DNA of 64,000 nucleotides from Tetracladium setigerum (lineage: Eukaryota > Ascomycota > Leotiomycetes > Helotiales). Position numbers and translations under genes: made by a program. Below are positions 12,586-24,413 of the stretch, in pieces; the first letter of the stretch is position 1, and every line of letters starts with the position of its first letter. Below the pieces are notes generated by a model that was given only the letters and a program-made list of their open reading frames with translations, was not told where the DNA came from and did no database searches. Where the stretch lies: positions 806,001-870,000 of the forward strand of contig PZJY01000010.1 in the NCBI GenBank assembly GCA_031472005.1. The letters are read 5' to 3'.

Positions 12586-12748
12586 GTTTGCATTTTGTGG
12601 TGAAGTCGCGTCGTTGTTACGGTTTGTTAAGGTTGACGCGTTGGATTTTCAGTGGTCGCGGCTCCCCTCGCTCGTCATCTTGAACAAATTCTGGGGAACT
12701 TTCCTCCCAAACAACGATCGTCGCAACAACCACAAATTGTCCACCAAA
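12586..12748. promoter_or_regulatory. Compact divergent promoter, GCP / EAF7
   Basis: Only 163 bp separate the divergent ATG codons of the gamma-tubulin complex gene and the EAF7-like gene, so the two genes must share promoter elements. No TATA box is obvious. Confidence 0.6.
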
Positions 12749-13661
12749 ATGCCCCCAAAGAAGAAGACGAAGTCTACCGCAGCTTCTACTCCTGCCATAG
12801 ACGCTGACGAGAATTCAATGATTGATGATACACCTAAAGCACCCAAAGCTCCAATTCCCCCTCTTACGACCTTCTCAAGGACCCCTGGACCGACGAACAG
12901 GAAACTTCGCTGTTCAAGGGAATCATAAAATGGAAGCCATGCGGTAGGCCAAATAATTCTGTGTTTATGTTATTGTTTGCTAATACTACATAGGGGTTCA
13001 CAAGCACTTTCGCATGATCTCTCTCTCAAATTATCTACGAAGCCATGGTTACGACCCAGAAGTTGACCAGCACACACGAATACCAGGCATTTGGTCGAAG
13101 CTGAGCACGATGTATGACTTGGATGCGATTGATGAACGGGACAATTTGCATAAGGCCGCCCAGGAGGAGGCTGCCCAGGATAAAGATCTGGAATTTAGTC
13201 TGCCGCAAGATGAGTACGCCACAGCAAAATTCATGAGAGGGAAACGAAGTTCCAGTGAAGCTCCAACCTCACCTCCTTCATCACCTCCACGATTGGGTCG
13301 GTCACCGTCGCCTCCAAGGAAGCGCAGGAGAGGGAATACGGTCACAAACAAACATCGGGCCAGCACCGTTGACGATACGGATGAGCCCAAGACATCGCCT
13401 GCAAACAGCCCTTCACTCAAACCAGTACGGACCGGTCGGAGTACAAATAGAGGTCGCGGAAGGTCAAAGGCAGAGTCAAGTTCGAGAGCGCCGAGCAAGG
13501 ATATCACAGTGGAGGATGAGGAGACGGAGGAAACAGAAGAGGCTGCCGAGGACGAGGAGGACGAAGATGAGGAAGGAGATGGAACAGCTTCGCCAAAACC
13601 TTCTCGAGGCAAAGCGAAGGCGGGAGCCCAGACTACTCGGAAGAGCAAACGAAAGCGTTGA
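12749..13661 (+). CDS. EAF7/MRGBP-like subunit of NuA4 histone acetyltransferase; one frame break
   Basis: CT20/EAF7-family chromatin protein, a nuclear subunit of NuA4. Exons are 12749-12943 and 12994-13661, joined by a 50-nt intron. The diagnostic core is YDLLKDPWTDEQETSLFK, IIKWKPCGVHKHFRMISL, then LRSHGYDPEV and HTRIPGIWSKL. The C-terminus is charged: a Pro/Ser/Arg segment, a long Glu/Asp run near residues 235-260, and a basic end (RKSKRKR). The N-terminal frame MPPKKKTKSTAAS runs into the core only if one base is added in the CCCCC run at 12857-12861; as written the first frame stops soon after, at 12928. I treat this as an assembly indel, because both flanking parts are clearly one gene. 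Confidence 0.85.
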
Positions 13662-14302
13662 GTTGGGCTGCACGAAAAGGCAATACATTTGATGGAATTC
13701 TGATATCCAGGATATAAGATTCTACACCCGTGAAGTGAAGTAAACTCGAGTTCAAGCCTTGGGTCTCTTGGTGTGGGGGTGGATACACCTGATACAGTCG
13801 CAGAAAACACATGTAACTGCTGTCGAATGTGACTGGGGCCTTCACATGCACGCAGGGCCTGATGAAGGGAGAAACGTAGATTGATTGATGATGAGAAGCA
13901 GCATTGGACAGTATTGTAGTGCGACCTAATAATAAAGTGATAATGTTTGGATCAAATGACCACAGCCTTCTCACGCACTGGAGATGCCCTCTGTCCGGTC
14001 CATTGACCGTCTTTCCTTTCCTCCTTTTGCACGTCACTCGCATCACTCGGTTCTGCTGACTTGGGGGTGGGCCAAGCATCCGGTTGACTTGTGCCTCGGC
14101 TCCTAGCGAAGTACAGGGCAGCCAGATAAACCGAGGACCGGCAAAGAGCCAACCACAGCTCCATCATAAACAAACCGCCTTTACTACTCGACTCGTAGCC
14201 CCGGCATTCGAAAAGATTCTAATTTATTAAGCCCTCCTCCTCTTCTCCTTCTTCTTCTTGATTTCCTTTCTACATACCGTCTAGCAATCAACTACCTTGG
14301 TA
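13662..14302. other. Intergenic region upstream of carnitine acetyltransferase gene
   Basis: This 641-bp gap carries the 3' UTR of the EAF7-like gene and the promoter of the carnitine acetyltransferase gene. The 70 bp before the latter ATG contain a CT-rich tract (about 14226-14270) usual for strongly expressed fungal genes. Minus-strand open frames here are antisense shadows. Confidence 0.5.
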
Positions 14303-16386
14303 ATGTTGAAAGTGCTTGCGAAGGGTCGCACGCAGTCTACAGTGCTCAGACGCGGCTTCAACTCAAACATCAAGGTAAAGAAGCCACTTTGTTGGGTGAA
14401 GTGAAATAAATACTTACAATATCCGTAGAGCATAGGAATGGTGCAACCAAATGCGCGGAGCAATAGCTCTGCCCTTCCTGCTGGTATGTATCCTCCCAAC
14501 AAAACAACCCCTCTTTAAACCAACGGCAATAGCTAATGCTATATAGGGTACCGCGAGGATCATTCGAAGGGTGCTATGCTTCGATTCGAGGACTCGATTC
14601 CCAAGTTACCGGTTCCTACACTCGAAGAGACTACGAAGAGATACCTAAAATCCGTCCATCCCCTCCTCACAGCCTCCGAATTCCAATCAACGACCAAAGC
14701 CGTGGAAGAATTCATCAAGCCTGGCGGAGTCGGAAGCAAGCTTCAAGAGAAGCTGATTGCACGCCGAGAGGATCCCAAACACAAGAATTGGATCTACGAA
14801 TGGTGGAATGAGGTGGCATATCTTACCTATCGAGATCCTGTTGTCCCATACGTCAGCTACTTTTACTCCCACAGGGACGACAGAAGGCGGCGAGACCCAT
14901 CCAAGAGAGCAGCGGCCATCACAACCGCGGCTTTGGAATTTAAGAAGCAAGTGGACACTGGATCTCTGGAGCCAGAATACATGAAGAAATTGCCCATTTC
15001 TATGGAGTCCTACCAATGGATGTTTAATTGCTCAAGAATTCCAGCACGACCTGCCGATTACCCACAAACATACTCACCAGCTGAGAACAAGTTTATTGTC
15101 GCCGTTCGCAAGAACCAGTTTTTCAAAATCTTCCACGAAGTGGATGGCAAGCAACTTAACACCTCTGAGCTTGAGGCACAATTCAGACGTGTGTACGAGA
15201 AGGCCGAGAAGTCGCCGGCTATTGGTGCTCTGACGACTGAGAACCGTGATGTCTGGACTGACGCTCGGGAGGTTCTTATCAATGCCCATCCTGGAAACGC
15301 TGCGTCACTCAAAGCTATTGAAGCCTCCTCATTTGTTGTCTGTCTCGATGACGCCGCTCCGGTGACACTTGAAGAGCGAGCTCACCAATACTGGCACGGA
15401 GATGGCGCGAATCGCTTCTTTGACAAACCCCTTCAATTCGTCATTAACGACAATGGCACTTCTGGTTTCACGGGCGAGCACAGTATGATGGATGGCACAC
15501 CCACTCATCGTCTGAACGATTATGTCAATGATATGATCTTCAACAACAAGCTCGATTTCTCCGACCCAACTATCCGTTCTAACCTCCCAGAACCAACTCC
15601 AATTAAGTTCCACGTTACAAAAGAGGTGCAGAACGAAATCGATCGGGCCCTGAAAGACTTCCATGAAGTCATTGGCCAACATGAATTGCGAGTACAGGCC
15701 TATCAAGGTTACGGAAAGGGATTGATCAAGAAGTTCAAATGCTCACCAGACGCATACGTTCAAATGATTATCCAACTCGCGTATTTCAAAATGTATGGAA
15801 AGAACAGGCCAACTTATGAATCGGCAGCCACTCGAAGATTCCAACAAGGAAGAACCGAAACTTGCCGATCCGTTTCTGACGAGTCTGTTGCCTTCTGCAA
15901 AGCCATTAGCGAAGGCTCGCTTCCAACCGAAGAGCTTGCCGCTATTTTCCACAAGGCTGTCAAGGCACACGTCGAGTACATCTCGTCAGCATCCGATGGA
16001 AAGGGCGTTGATCGTCACCTGTTTGGATTGAAGAAGCTTCTTGGCCCTGGCGAGGAACTTCCTGCGATATACAAGGATCCAGCTTTTGCGTACTCGAGCA
16101 CCTGGAGAATTTCAAGCTCTCAATTGAGCTCGGAATACTTCAATGGGTATGGATGGAGTCAGGTCGTGGATGACGGGTGGGGAATTGCATATATGATCAA
16201 CGAGAACAGGTAAGTTGTTTGCAGTGTAGAGACTGTTTACTGGTACTAACTCTTTCCAGCATACAGTTTAATGTTGTATCAAAGGGTCTGGGCAGCGAGA
16301 GGATGAGTTTCTACCTGAATGAGGCTGCTGGTGATATTAGAGATCTTTTGATCCCGACGCTCGAGGCTCCAAAGGCAAAGCTTTAG
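14303..16386 (+). CDS. Carnitine acetyltransferase with N-terminal presequence and C-terminal AKL
   Basis: Four exons, 14303-14374, 14429-14483, 14547-16209 and 16260-16386, encode 638 residues. The enzyme moves acetyl groups between CoA and carnitine, shuttling acetyl units from peroxisomes and mitochondria. The choline/carnitine acyltransferase domain is complete: LPVPTLEETTKRYLKSV at the start, the catalytic histidine in GEHSMMDGTPT, and DGWGIAYMIN then SKGLGSERMSFYL near the end. The first exon gives MLKVLAKGRTQSTVLRRGF, an Arg/Ser-rich mitochondrial presequence, while the last three residues AKL form a PTS1 peroxisomal signal. An internal ATG at 14576, just before the domain, could start a form lacking the presequence. 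This fits the dual-targeting scheme known for yeast Cat2. No frame break. Confidence 0.94.
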
Positions 16387-17253
16387 ACGGGGTCATCAGG
16401 AGGTAGATAGGTATGTGGCAAAGAGCTGCATTGTATTGTAAATGATAGAGTTACGCTTGACGGAAATTTGGTAGACCCTTAGCTAGCCGAAACGACTCTT
16501 TTCTTTACACACTGTCCTCGAAAAGAAGGCCATTCAAAAGCCTCCCCCGAAATCGACATTAGCTGCCTCCTTCCCATCTGCTTCCATCATCCCTTCTCTG
16601 AAAGAAGGAAAAAGACACGATGATTGTATAACACGTGATGCGGAAGAGGACGCGGCCGCTTCGCCCGCCTTTCTGTTGCACGTCGCAAAAAGCTCTTTGA
16701 AACCTTTTCCAAATCGCTCAAATCTGCATCTTCTTCAAAATGTCTTAGCGCAACTTGGCTAAAATCCCCGAGTACTTGGTTCGAGTACGATTAACAATAA
16801 TGGGGGAACCAAAAAGTAGGCATCGCCCACTTAGGTACAGTACATAAGTACCTCCTTGCCTCTTCTTCTTCTCTACGGAGTACCTTTCTCCATTGAATGT
16901 CGATGCCTTCTTTTGCTTGGCTTTTTTAATTAATACCCACTTTGAAATACGAGCAGACCAGTGATATAGTCGTGCCAGAACCTGGGAGTAGGGAAACGAG
17001 ATGTTGAGTCCATACTCGGTGTTCCTCTCTTTACAAAAAGTGGATAAATTATATACTCTGCCAGGTACAATGACCAGGTAGAGTGACTCGACCTGAAAGG
17101 CTCCATATGCCGAGGTATACAAGCAGCGATATTCTCTAGAGTTTTCTAAAGATACCTACCTATATAAAAACTTCAGTAATCTATGCACTGTTCCTTTCAC
17201 ATATCACCAGGCTCTCAATCAGAATCAAGTCCACCACCTCGAACGCCCAAAAA
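16387..17253. other. Intergenic region, no gene seen
   Basis: The stretch of 867 bp separates two plus-strand genes. It contains a purine-poor block at 16500-16750 and several TACCT/AGGTA repeats between 16850 and 17170. The minus-strand frame at 16745-17122 has no family features. Probably the 3' UTR of the carnitine acetyltransferase gene and the promoter of the next gene. Confidence 0.45.
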
Positions 17254-18801
17254 ATGTCGGAACTTACTCCCCGTCAAAAAGCCAAACTCCACGAGGTCGC
17301 CGACCTCATGCTCTCAATCTACAACACGCTCGTGGACATGCAATATCTCGACAAGTCCTGGATCGACCACGGCCCGCACGACATCACAGCTCTCCTGCCC
17401 CTCTACAACTCTCTCAACCTCTCCCCTTCCATCATCTATCTGTACAGCATCCTCCCTTACATTGACAGCGGTAGCGGCCATGCCCCAGATTTCTTCCAGG
17501 GTGGCTCCTTTGCAGATTTTAGGATTGCGGGGGACGTTGGGAGTGGAAGGGATCCGTTCTATGAATTGGATAATGGAGGGGACGATGAACATTCAAGAGG
17601 TGGTGGCATGAGACCCTGGATGACCTCGTTGAGTGTGTTGGGAAATCATAGAAGTGTGATTATTTATGATGCGAAGACGCATAGGGTGGGCATTTTTGAT
17701 CAGGAGAGTGTGGGGAGTACCGATCATGGTGTTAATGATTCTTTTGAGGAGAGTGAGGAGGAAGAGGAGGATGATGTTGAAGGGAAAGGGGATAAGGATG
17801 AAGAAGAGAAAGAAGAGGAAGGTAAACCATTGGCCCAAGGCCAAAACTACGATGACATGGCCGGCCGACCAGCCAGAGACGTCTTGCGCGATATCGTCAA
17901 ATGGTACAAAGAACTTATCGAGACACCCGGAGGAGGCGACCAATCCTGCATAGAATGGGATCAAGAACTCATTAAACCACTCTACCGCAAACACGGCTGG
18001 CCCAGCGCAGATTTCGACGGCGAAGCCTTCCTCATTGATAAAACTCGGGTATTGGCTGCTAATTCAGCGGCATACAATGCGGAGGAGCCGGTGAGAAGAG
18101 TGCAATGTCTTCAAGGATGGCTGAATACTAAGGATAGGGTGAAGTGTTTGAGAAAGAAGGAAGAATCTGCGCAAACAGAAGATGAAAAGTGGCTCGCGAA
18201 ATGGGAGTTGTGGAGGATGGAGGAAAGGAGCAAACATACTCGAGTTGAGCTCGAGAAGGCCATAAAAGTCCTTGAGACTGAATGTCCGGGTGGGATTACC
18301 CAAAGGGCTGAAGAGCTTCCATTGTACGAATTGAGGGAGCTTCGCGAAGAGTACAAGAACGAGCAAACAAATCTGGAATCAGTACGGGAAACTGGTAAGG
18401 ATATGGAAGCTGGGCGAAGAGAGAAAAAGGCCAATTATGAAAGACAAGTACGATATGCAGAAAAACAAGTCTTGATCTTGGAAAAGGCAATTGAGGCATC
18501 GGAACGAGATGCCGCTCGTCTTTGCCCTGGGATGTCACTGCCTGTGAGAGCGATCCCAGACATTCTACCTGGTGATTTGATTGTTAAGGGAAGGATAGAA
18601 AGACAGGAGGGTGTACTTGCATCGTTCCAGAAGGAATGCCAATCTTTTCGGGAGTATATGGTTCAGGTTCCTGTTGGCGCGGTAGAGGCGAGACAAGATA
18701 TACAGAGACATATTGATGAGAGAGAAGGGACGATGAGAAAATATAGGGAGGGAATAGCCCGAGATAGGGATATATTGGCGAGGATGCTTGAGGATGCTTG
18801 A
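17254..18801 (+). CDS. Protein of unknown function with acidic stretch and C-terminal coiled coil
   Basis: A single uninterrupted exon of 515 residues; I do not recognise the family. The N-terminal 60 residues are helical and open MSELTPRQKAKLHEVADL. A segment around residues 120-150 (MRPWMTSLSVLGNHRSVIIYD) looks like a compact beta-rich unit, followed by DAKTHRVGIFDQ. Residues 165-195 are a run of Glu/Asp. After a helix-rich part with ARDVLRDIVKWYKELIETP and LYRKHGWP, the last 200 residues are strongly heptad-like (Glu, Lys, Arg rich) and should form a coiled coil. Intronless structure and even codon use suggest a real, possibly lineage-restricted gene. The start is the first ATG after the CT-rich leader. 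Confidence 0.75.
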   Translation: MSELTPRQKAKLHEVADLMLSIYNTLVDMQYLDKSWIDHGPHDITALLPLYNSLNLSPSIIYLYSILPYIDSGSGHAPDFFQGGSFADFRIAGDVGSGRDPFYELDNGGDDEHSRGGGMRPWMTSLSVLGNHRSVIIYDAKTHRVGIFDQESVGSTDHGVNDSFEESEEEEEDDVEGKGDKDEEEKEEEGKPLAQGQNYDDMAGRPARDVLRDIVKWYKELIETPGGGDQSCIEWDQELIKPLYRKHGWPSADFDGEAFLIDKTRVLAANSAAYNAEEPVRRVQCLQGWLNTKDRVKCLRKKEESAQTEDEKWLAKWELWRMEERSKHTRVELEKAIKVLETECPGGITQRAEELPLYELRELREEYKNEQTNLESVRETGKDMEAGRREKKANYERQVRYAEKQVLILEKAIEASERDAARLCPGMSLPVRAIPDILPGDLIVKGRIERQEGVLASFQKECQSFREYMVQVPVGAVEARQDIQRHIDEREGTMRKYREGIARDRDILARMLEDA

Positions 18802-19361
18802 GGAGCAAAAGTCGCTCACTCACTGCTTGTTGAGGAATAGGGGGGAAAGAAGGAAGGAAGGAAGGAATACCTCCGTAGCAGCTTTTCAAGGACAACAATT
18901 ATTCTGTTACAATAATTAAAGTTATCTGGCATATTAACCTTCAATGTTGACGAAATTCAGTGTTCACAATCTAAAGTTTAGGTACTGTACAGTCTCGAGA
19001 ATCTATAAATATTTATAAATTGCTAGTCTTTATGAGCCGAGAGGGTCGCTATTATCCGACGCGCTGTGATTGGCTTTCCCCCGGCGGCGGCCACTAGAAA
19101 TGCCGGGTCTTGGCACCAAGGCTGGTGGGTGAGCGGGTTGAACTGGCCTGGTCGAGACGCGGCTGGCCTCATTGATCGACAGGCTTGAAAGGCTGCGTTT
19201 CATCCACCAACAACCCACCCGACTGCTGTCCAGAGGGATATCGAGATATCAATCTTCTCCCTCTTCCGCCACATCTACACCAGTATCGTCGCCATCGTCA
19301 TATGAGATGATAACTATTTTAACCCCATCGACCACAACACCAACGACCCATCATCATCATC
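18802..19361. other. Intergenic region with GGAA-type microsatellite
   Basis: No gene is seen in these 560 bp. A GAAGGAAGGAAGGAAGGAA tract lies at about 18849-18867, just after the stop of the previous gene. A short CAT triplet run (about 19349-19360) sits directly before the next ATG at 19362. Confidence 0.5.
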
Positions 19362-21064
19362 ATGAGTGAGAAGATCATCCCCGCCAGTGTAACAGCCCCC
19401 ATCCTCGGAAAGCGCAAGCATGATGACCTAGTCGAGCCCGACCTCGAAGAGACCTCTCAGATGGTCAAAATCGCCAAAACCAGTGAGACCAGCTGTCCCT
19501 CACTTCCACTGGCCTCCGGAGTGACGCTACCAGAACCCTCAGCCTGTCCCCCAGGTTGTAACCATCTCCACTCGCATCCTCAGTTTGAAATCTCCATGAA
19601 ATCCATGAAATCCATCAGAGGCCATCTCTTAGAACTGACGGCCAAGAACATGGCCATCAAAGCTACGATGCAAGAGATGCGGGAAGGCGTGGTCAATGAG
19701 TTGCTCTCTCACATGAGGGTGAGACAGCTGGCCATCGGTCAATTCGGACGACCAGACCTTGAAGACGACATGAAAGAGCTGTGCATGGGTGTTTTGGAGA
19801 AGAGAAAAGATTACATGTGTGAGAAAGAGAAGGAGTTGGTGAATCTGGAGAAGTTACTGGGTGGTCACGCCGCCATGCTGGAACTTGCAAACGCCGCTTG
19901 CGTTGAGTTGGACGAGACGATCGAGTCCCGCATGGAAACCCTTAAACTTGGGGGAGACTGGGGTCCTTTGAGAGCAGGTGAGTACACAATCTATGTTGTC
20001 CGCCAATTTTACTAAGAAGTGGCTAAGCGTTGCCTCATATGACACGGCTGGCCAAATTCAATAGTAGCCGCGAGGAGCACGCTGTCAACACACAAGGAAT
20101 CTTTGACAGTTCCCTCGCACACTCTCAACAAATAGCGCCGAGAGAAAGAGGGGATTTTTGTGCCTTCTTACTGCTACCAGCTGAGATTCGCCTTCAAATA
20201 TGGCGCTATGCACTTCCAAATCCACGCATCCTAACCCCCAACGCTTACCACAACCGTCATCTCGCTATCCTCGGCTCATGTCAGGAAGGCCGCAAAGTGG
20301 TTGAATCATACTACACGCGCATCCTGTCCCCTACACGAGTCTTTCCCCAAAATACAACGCCAGTTCTGCATGCGAACATTTACACAGATACCGTCATTCG
20401 AGATCTCACCATCCGAGATGTTGAAGGCAGGTCTCTCTTCGGCCTCAACAACTCAGACTTTATCACTTCATGCCATCAAATGCTCTGCGGTCTATCACAG
20501 GTTCGGCATCTCGCCTTAGCATACGATATCCTCCGTGAAAACGGAGGTACTCTATTCCGCTCCATCCAAGTTTGCTGTCCTAAACTGAAAACGGTCACCA
20601 TCTTCCCCAACTCTCAACTAATCTCCTCTACCCGACTATCAAATCAAAATCTCAAATTCGTAGAAGTAGACTCGAATTTGATGGATTACACATCTTTCCG
20701 GTGGGATGCCATATCTGATCGCAAAGCCAAAGCGAAAGCTCTTCGTGGTCTGGCCGTAATAGCAACCCTCTATAGTCACTCACTGCAATACAAATGGGTA
20801 TTCAAAGACTATATCGAGTCGTATGGCCAAACATGGAAACCGATCATCAAAGTTTGCTTGTTGGCGAGGTGGAATAGGCAGTTGAGCGGTTGGCAAACGC
20901 GGAGTCTGGCTGGGCTGGGAGATCGGTGCTCAAGGGGCTTTGAGGGTGAGGATGGGAGGATTTACAAGGGCTTTGTGGAGGCGGGTATGATTTGTGGGGC
21001 AGACGGCGAGTTATTAAGTCGCTACGATGGAATGGAATTACTATTTGGGGAGAATGATATCTAG
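19362..21064 (+). CDS. 2EXR-domain protein with unrelated N-terminal helical region
   Basis: Two exons, 19362-19977 and 20028-21064, about 550 residues. The second exon holds a fungal 2EXR-type domain: FLLLPAEIRLQIWRYALPNPRI, then HLAILGSCQEGRKVVESYY. Its role is unknown; the domain is abundant in Leotiomycetes and Sordariomycetes. The first exon is Lys/Glu-rich with GKRKHDDL and a helical region (ELTAKNMAIKATMQEMREGV). Joining the exons uses donor GTGAGT at 19978 and acceptor CTAAG at 20027, a 50-nt intron with a TTTACTAAG branch-like site; the phase fits. The first frame otherwise stops at 20015, only 24 bp before the next ATG (20039), too close for two genes. Two separate genes remain possible if the weak AAG acceptor is not used. 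Confidence 0.6.
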
Positions 21065-21069
21065 ATATC
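21056..21069. repeat. 14-bp perfect palindrome over a stop codon
   Basis: GATATCTAGATATC is a perfect palindrome that contains the TAG stop of the 2EXR gene. It could form a small hairpin at the end of the coding region; chance is an adequate explanation. Confidence 0.5.
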
Positions 21070-21485
21070 AGAACAACAGGTTTGCACATGGCAAGCATAC
21101 TAGCTAGCTAACAATAGCCGAAGAAATAGTATTAAGAACCATGCTACCTTCTATACTCTGTACGAAGTGCCTGATTAGTGAAACTTCGCCGCCGATATTT
21201 CTTTATGGTCTTTCGCATACTTTAGTGGGAAAGTGTCAGTACAACATTTCAGAGTAATTGAGTTTCTGTGTTCAAAGCTTAACATACATTTGCTCGAAGG
21301 GTATATCCGAAATCTATCAAAAACATCTACTACTTGACAATCAAAGGAAGTTCGCCCGCTCGCTCGCTAAAACCAACCACCAGGTAATTCACACAAATTT
21401 CCATCCCAAGGATATCAAAACGCCTCCCTATGGTAAGTCCCACACCGAATTTTCGTCCCTATTTCCGTACATCCATGTCTTAGAC
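21065..21485. other. Convergent 3' intergenic region
   Basis: The gap of 421 bp lies between two stop codons of convergent genes. It is AT-rich and holds no recognisable gene. Confidence 0.45.
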
Positions 21486-24413
21486 TTAGAAAAATCCCTC
21501 ATCAACCCTCCACTCATCAAAAATCGTTGTCAAACAGCTCATAACAGCATAATCCGCTTCTGGCTCAACATCCACAATATACTATAGTGGAAATAGTCAG
21601 TAAATCAATCTTCATTTGGTAAATTACTGTGCAACAGCTCAACTACCGGATACACTTCCACATATAGGAGAGGGGAAAAAATAAAAGATTGGAAAGGGAA
21701 TAAAAACTCACAGTATTTCTCCCCATCGCAACAACCTTCCCCACAACCACAGCTCCGACTTCATCGCCACCCATGTTTTGCGGATTTTCATACCACACAT
21801 CCATTTCCCTCCCTTCATCCAAATCCTCCACCCTCACCTCCAAATGCTTGATCCCTGCTTCATTGCCATTCTCACTCAAGTTGGCGTTGGTGTTCGCACC
21901 AACAACCCAAGAACCGAAACCCGCTTCCCTCACACTAAACATCACCTTCCCATCCATCGTCTCCGCCACACCTGATCTCGGGAAGAAATTAAATAAACCT
22001 TGGCCTCCCTGCTGCGGTAAAGTGGAGAAATCGAGTCTTGAAGATGAACTCCCGTTGTTGTTGTTGTTGTTGTTGTTGGATGACGAGGAGGAGGAAAAAC
22101 AAGTCAGGAATGGTGCTGGGGAGGGAGAGGTAGCCGTGCTGCTGGTGGTGATTACCCATTCTGATTTTTCTTGCGAGATGTAGCGTCGCGAGAAGCGGAG
22201 TGTTAAACCTGTTGGGGGTGCGAGGAAGGTTTTGGGTTTGGGGGCGTGAAAGGGCGGAGGCGGGTAGGTATTGGTGGTGCTTCCTCTTTTTCTTGTGCTT
22301 CGATTTCGATGTGGGTTTGCGTTTGGTCTTGTGGAAGAATGGAAGGAGTTGTAGATTTGCGGACACGTTTTGAGGAGCGGGGTGGTGGGAGGGGGTGGGT
22401 GAGGAGAGGTGGGAGAGTGGGTGAGTCTTCTTCCATGAAGTTGTATGTTCTTTGTGGGTAAGTGGTTATGGTGGTATTTGTTATCGTATTGATCGAGATA
22501 GAAGTAGTCGTGGAGTTGAAGGAAGGGATTATCGGGAGTTTCTTTTGCGTCAATGTGATAGGTTGGGATGGGAAGATGCTATATGAGCTTGTTGGGATGA
22601 CGAGCGGTGTTACATGAGGTTTGGGCCTTTTAGTGTTGTTGTTCGAGTTTGAGGAGGATCCTGAGCTTGATCTGGATCTTGGTGGTGAGGTAGAAGTGGG
22701 AGTGGAAGTGGTGGGAAGTTTGACTCCATCCTTCTCGGTTGCTGGGGCTAAAGTAGGAGGAGGCGAAGATTGACGTTCCAAAGCAGCAGCAATAAGATCC
22801 AGCTCACTCTTCCCCATCCCAACAAAAACATCACCCATGTATTTCGACGACGGAGTCGGCAAAATGGAGCTGTCGTCCACAGGAGTAAGTTCCGGTACCA
22901 GCCCATCGACAGTGCCCAACACTTGTAACGACTGAACGAACTCAGCCGTGCAGCTTTCAAGATCAACCCAGCTGATAATTCGACTTTGCATTTTACTGGC
23001 TCTGTCTTTTGAATTGGCAGACCGGTTGTCTTCAAAAACAACACTCAATCTGTTGCTCCCAATAGGTGAAGTGGCTGCGGTGGAAGGGATTTCCTTTTCG
23101 CTAAAGATTGGCGATTGGGGGTCTGCGGGCGAATTGGTCTCGACATTTGTGTCTGCAAGCCAGCCTTCAACGAAATGAAGATCATTGTTGGCAACTGGAA
23201 CTCTTTTGGTGTTCCAAGGGAGTTGTGAGATTGTGATTTCTGGCTTCTTGGGTGCTAGTAATGGGGCTTGAGGCGTTTGAGGAGGCGAGCGAGAAGGTGG
23301 TGTAAACGGCCATTTGGAATCATTTTGAGCCAGTAATTCTTGCTTCTTTTCCTTGCTATGTGTTGATACGCTGGAAGAGGATTTTGTGTGCGTTCTTTCG
23401 ATGTTCCTGAGTGAATTGCCCTGAGAAGAGGATCCATCAATGGAAAAGCGTTTTGGACCTTGACCTTGTCCGACCTTGGGCTTCGTCTTGGGATCTGGCA
23501 CATAATACATAGGTGTGGGGTGCATTTCGTATTTGAAATGGCTGAAGAAGGACTTTGATTTTGAGGCGGCTGGTTTCGCTTTTACTGGCTTCTCCACAAC
23601 CACAACTGAACCTGTTGACTTTTGTGAAGCTACGCGAGCTCCCGTTTTGCCAGCTCCTATCCACTTCTTGTAGTTAAGAAGTAAATTTTGTTGGGAATCC
23701 TCGTGAACAGAGGCCGTGTCGCTCAATGACATGTAGGACTGATCCGCGTCTGTGGAGTGACGCCGTGAGGTGAGAGGTGGAAGTGATGATTGCTTCTCTT
23801 CGGTAAGAATTGAGTCCATCCTCGTTGGAAATCTCTGTGGCACGATGATTGGACTGTACAAGTTGGATTCCAGACTGTCAATCCGTTTTCCAGGATGGAC
23901 TTCGGTTTGGTCGACGAGTATGAATCTTGAACCACGACGTCTGGAAGGTGATTTAGTCTGTGAATCTGTTATTGCGGAGATTGAGTCTCGCGTCCTAGAA
24001 AGATTCAAGGGAGGCGGCGAGACTGAACTAGGCTGAGATATGCTTCCATTCCTGTGTTGAAGTGGTGGCTGCGGGACGGAAGCGTATACCACAGAAGGTG
24101 CCCTAGTATGTCGAGATTGGCCGTTTACTTCATAGAAACTCCTTCCATTGTAGATACGAGGAGGATTCTGAGGCGTATACTCTTCTCCCTTCAACTCGTT
24201 AGGTCTTCCCACTTCATGTAATTTGACCTCGGCCTGTTCCTCGATGACCCTCATCAACTCATCAATTAGTGCAGACGCCATTTCCGGAGACACACTTCCC
24301 AGTGGTAGGACTTTTGGACGTGGAAAAGACGACGGTGGGTTTTCGAAATTTCTCATAGATACAGGTGGTGCACTCGAATTCCTCATCCGAGTGTTGGGGA
24401 TAATGGAAGTCAT
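21486..24413 (-). CDS. Large Pro/Ser-rich protein of unknown function with conserved-looking C-terminal domain; one frame break
   Basis: Main exon 21712-24413 and last exon 21486-21581, joined by a 130-nt intron. Residues 1-45 include SPEMASALIDELMRVIEEQ, a short amphipathic helix. The next 650 residues are disordered, rich in Pro, Ser and Thr, with LNYKKWIGAGKTGARVA near 240. The frame then stops at 22203, but one extra C in the coding-strand run complementary to 22240-22244 leads into FLAPPTGLTLRFSRRYISQ, an Asn run, and an ordered C-terminal part (FSVREAGFGSWVVGAN, GREMDVWYENPQNMGGDE) that continues across the intron into YIVDVEPEADYAVMSCLTTI. That last segment loosely recalls LURP-one/tubby-like folds; this is an impression only. 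The start is the first ATG. Confidence 0.65.
22054..22077. repeat. GTT trinucleotide run encoding an Asn tract
   Basis: About seven GTT/GTTG units on the plus strand read as an Asn run on the minus strand inside the Pro/Ser-rich gene, next to a Ser run (about 22078-22098). Confidence 0.7.

Noticed and set aside
13049..13810. 253-residue antisense frame over the EAF7 C-terminus
   Set aside because: Its Ser runs are the reverse complement of the Glu/Asp run of EAF7; no independent support.
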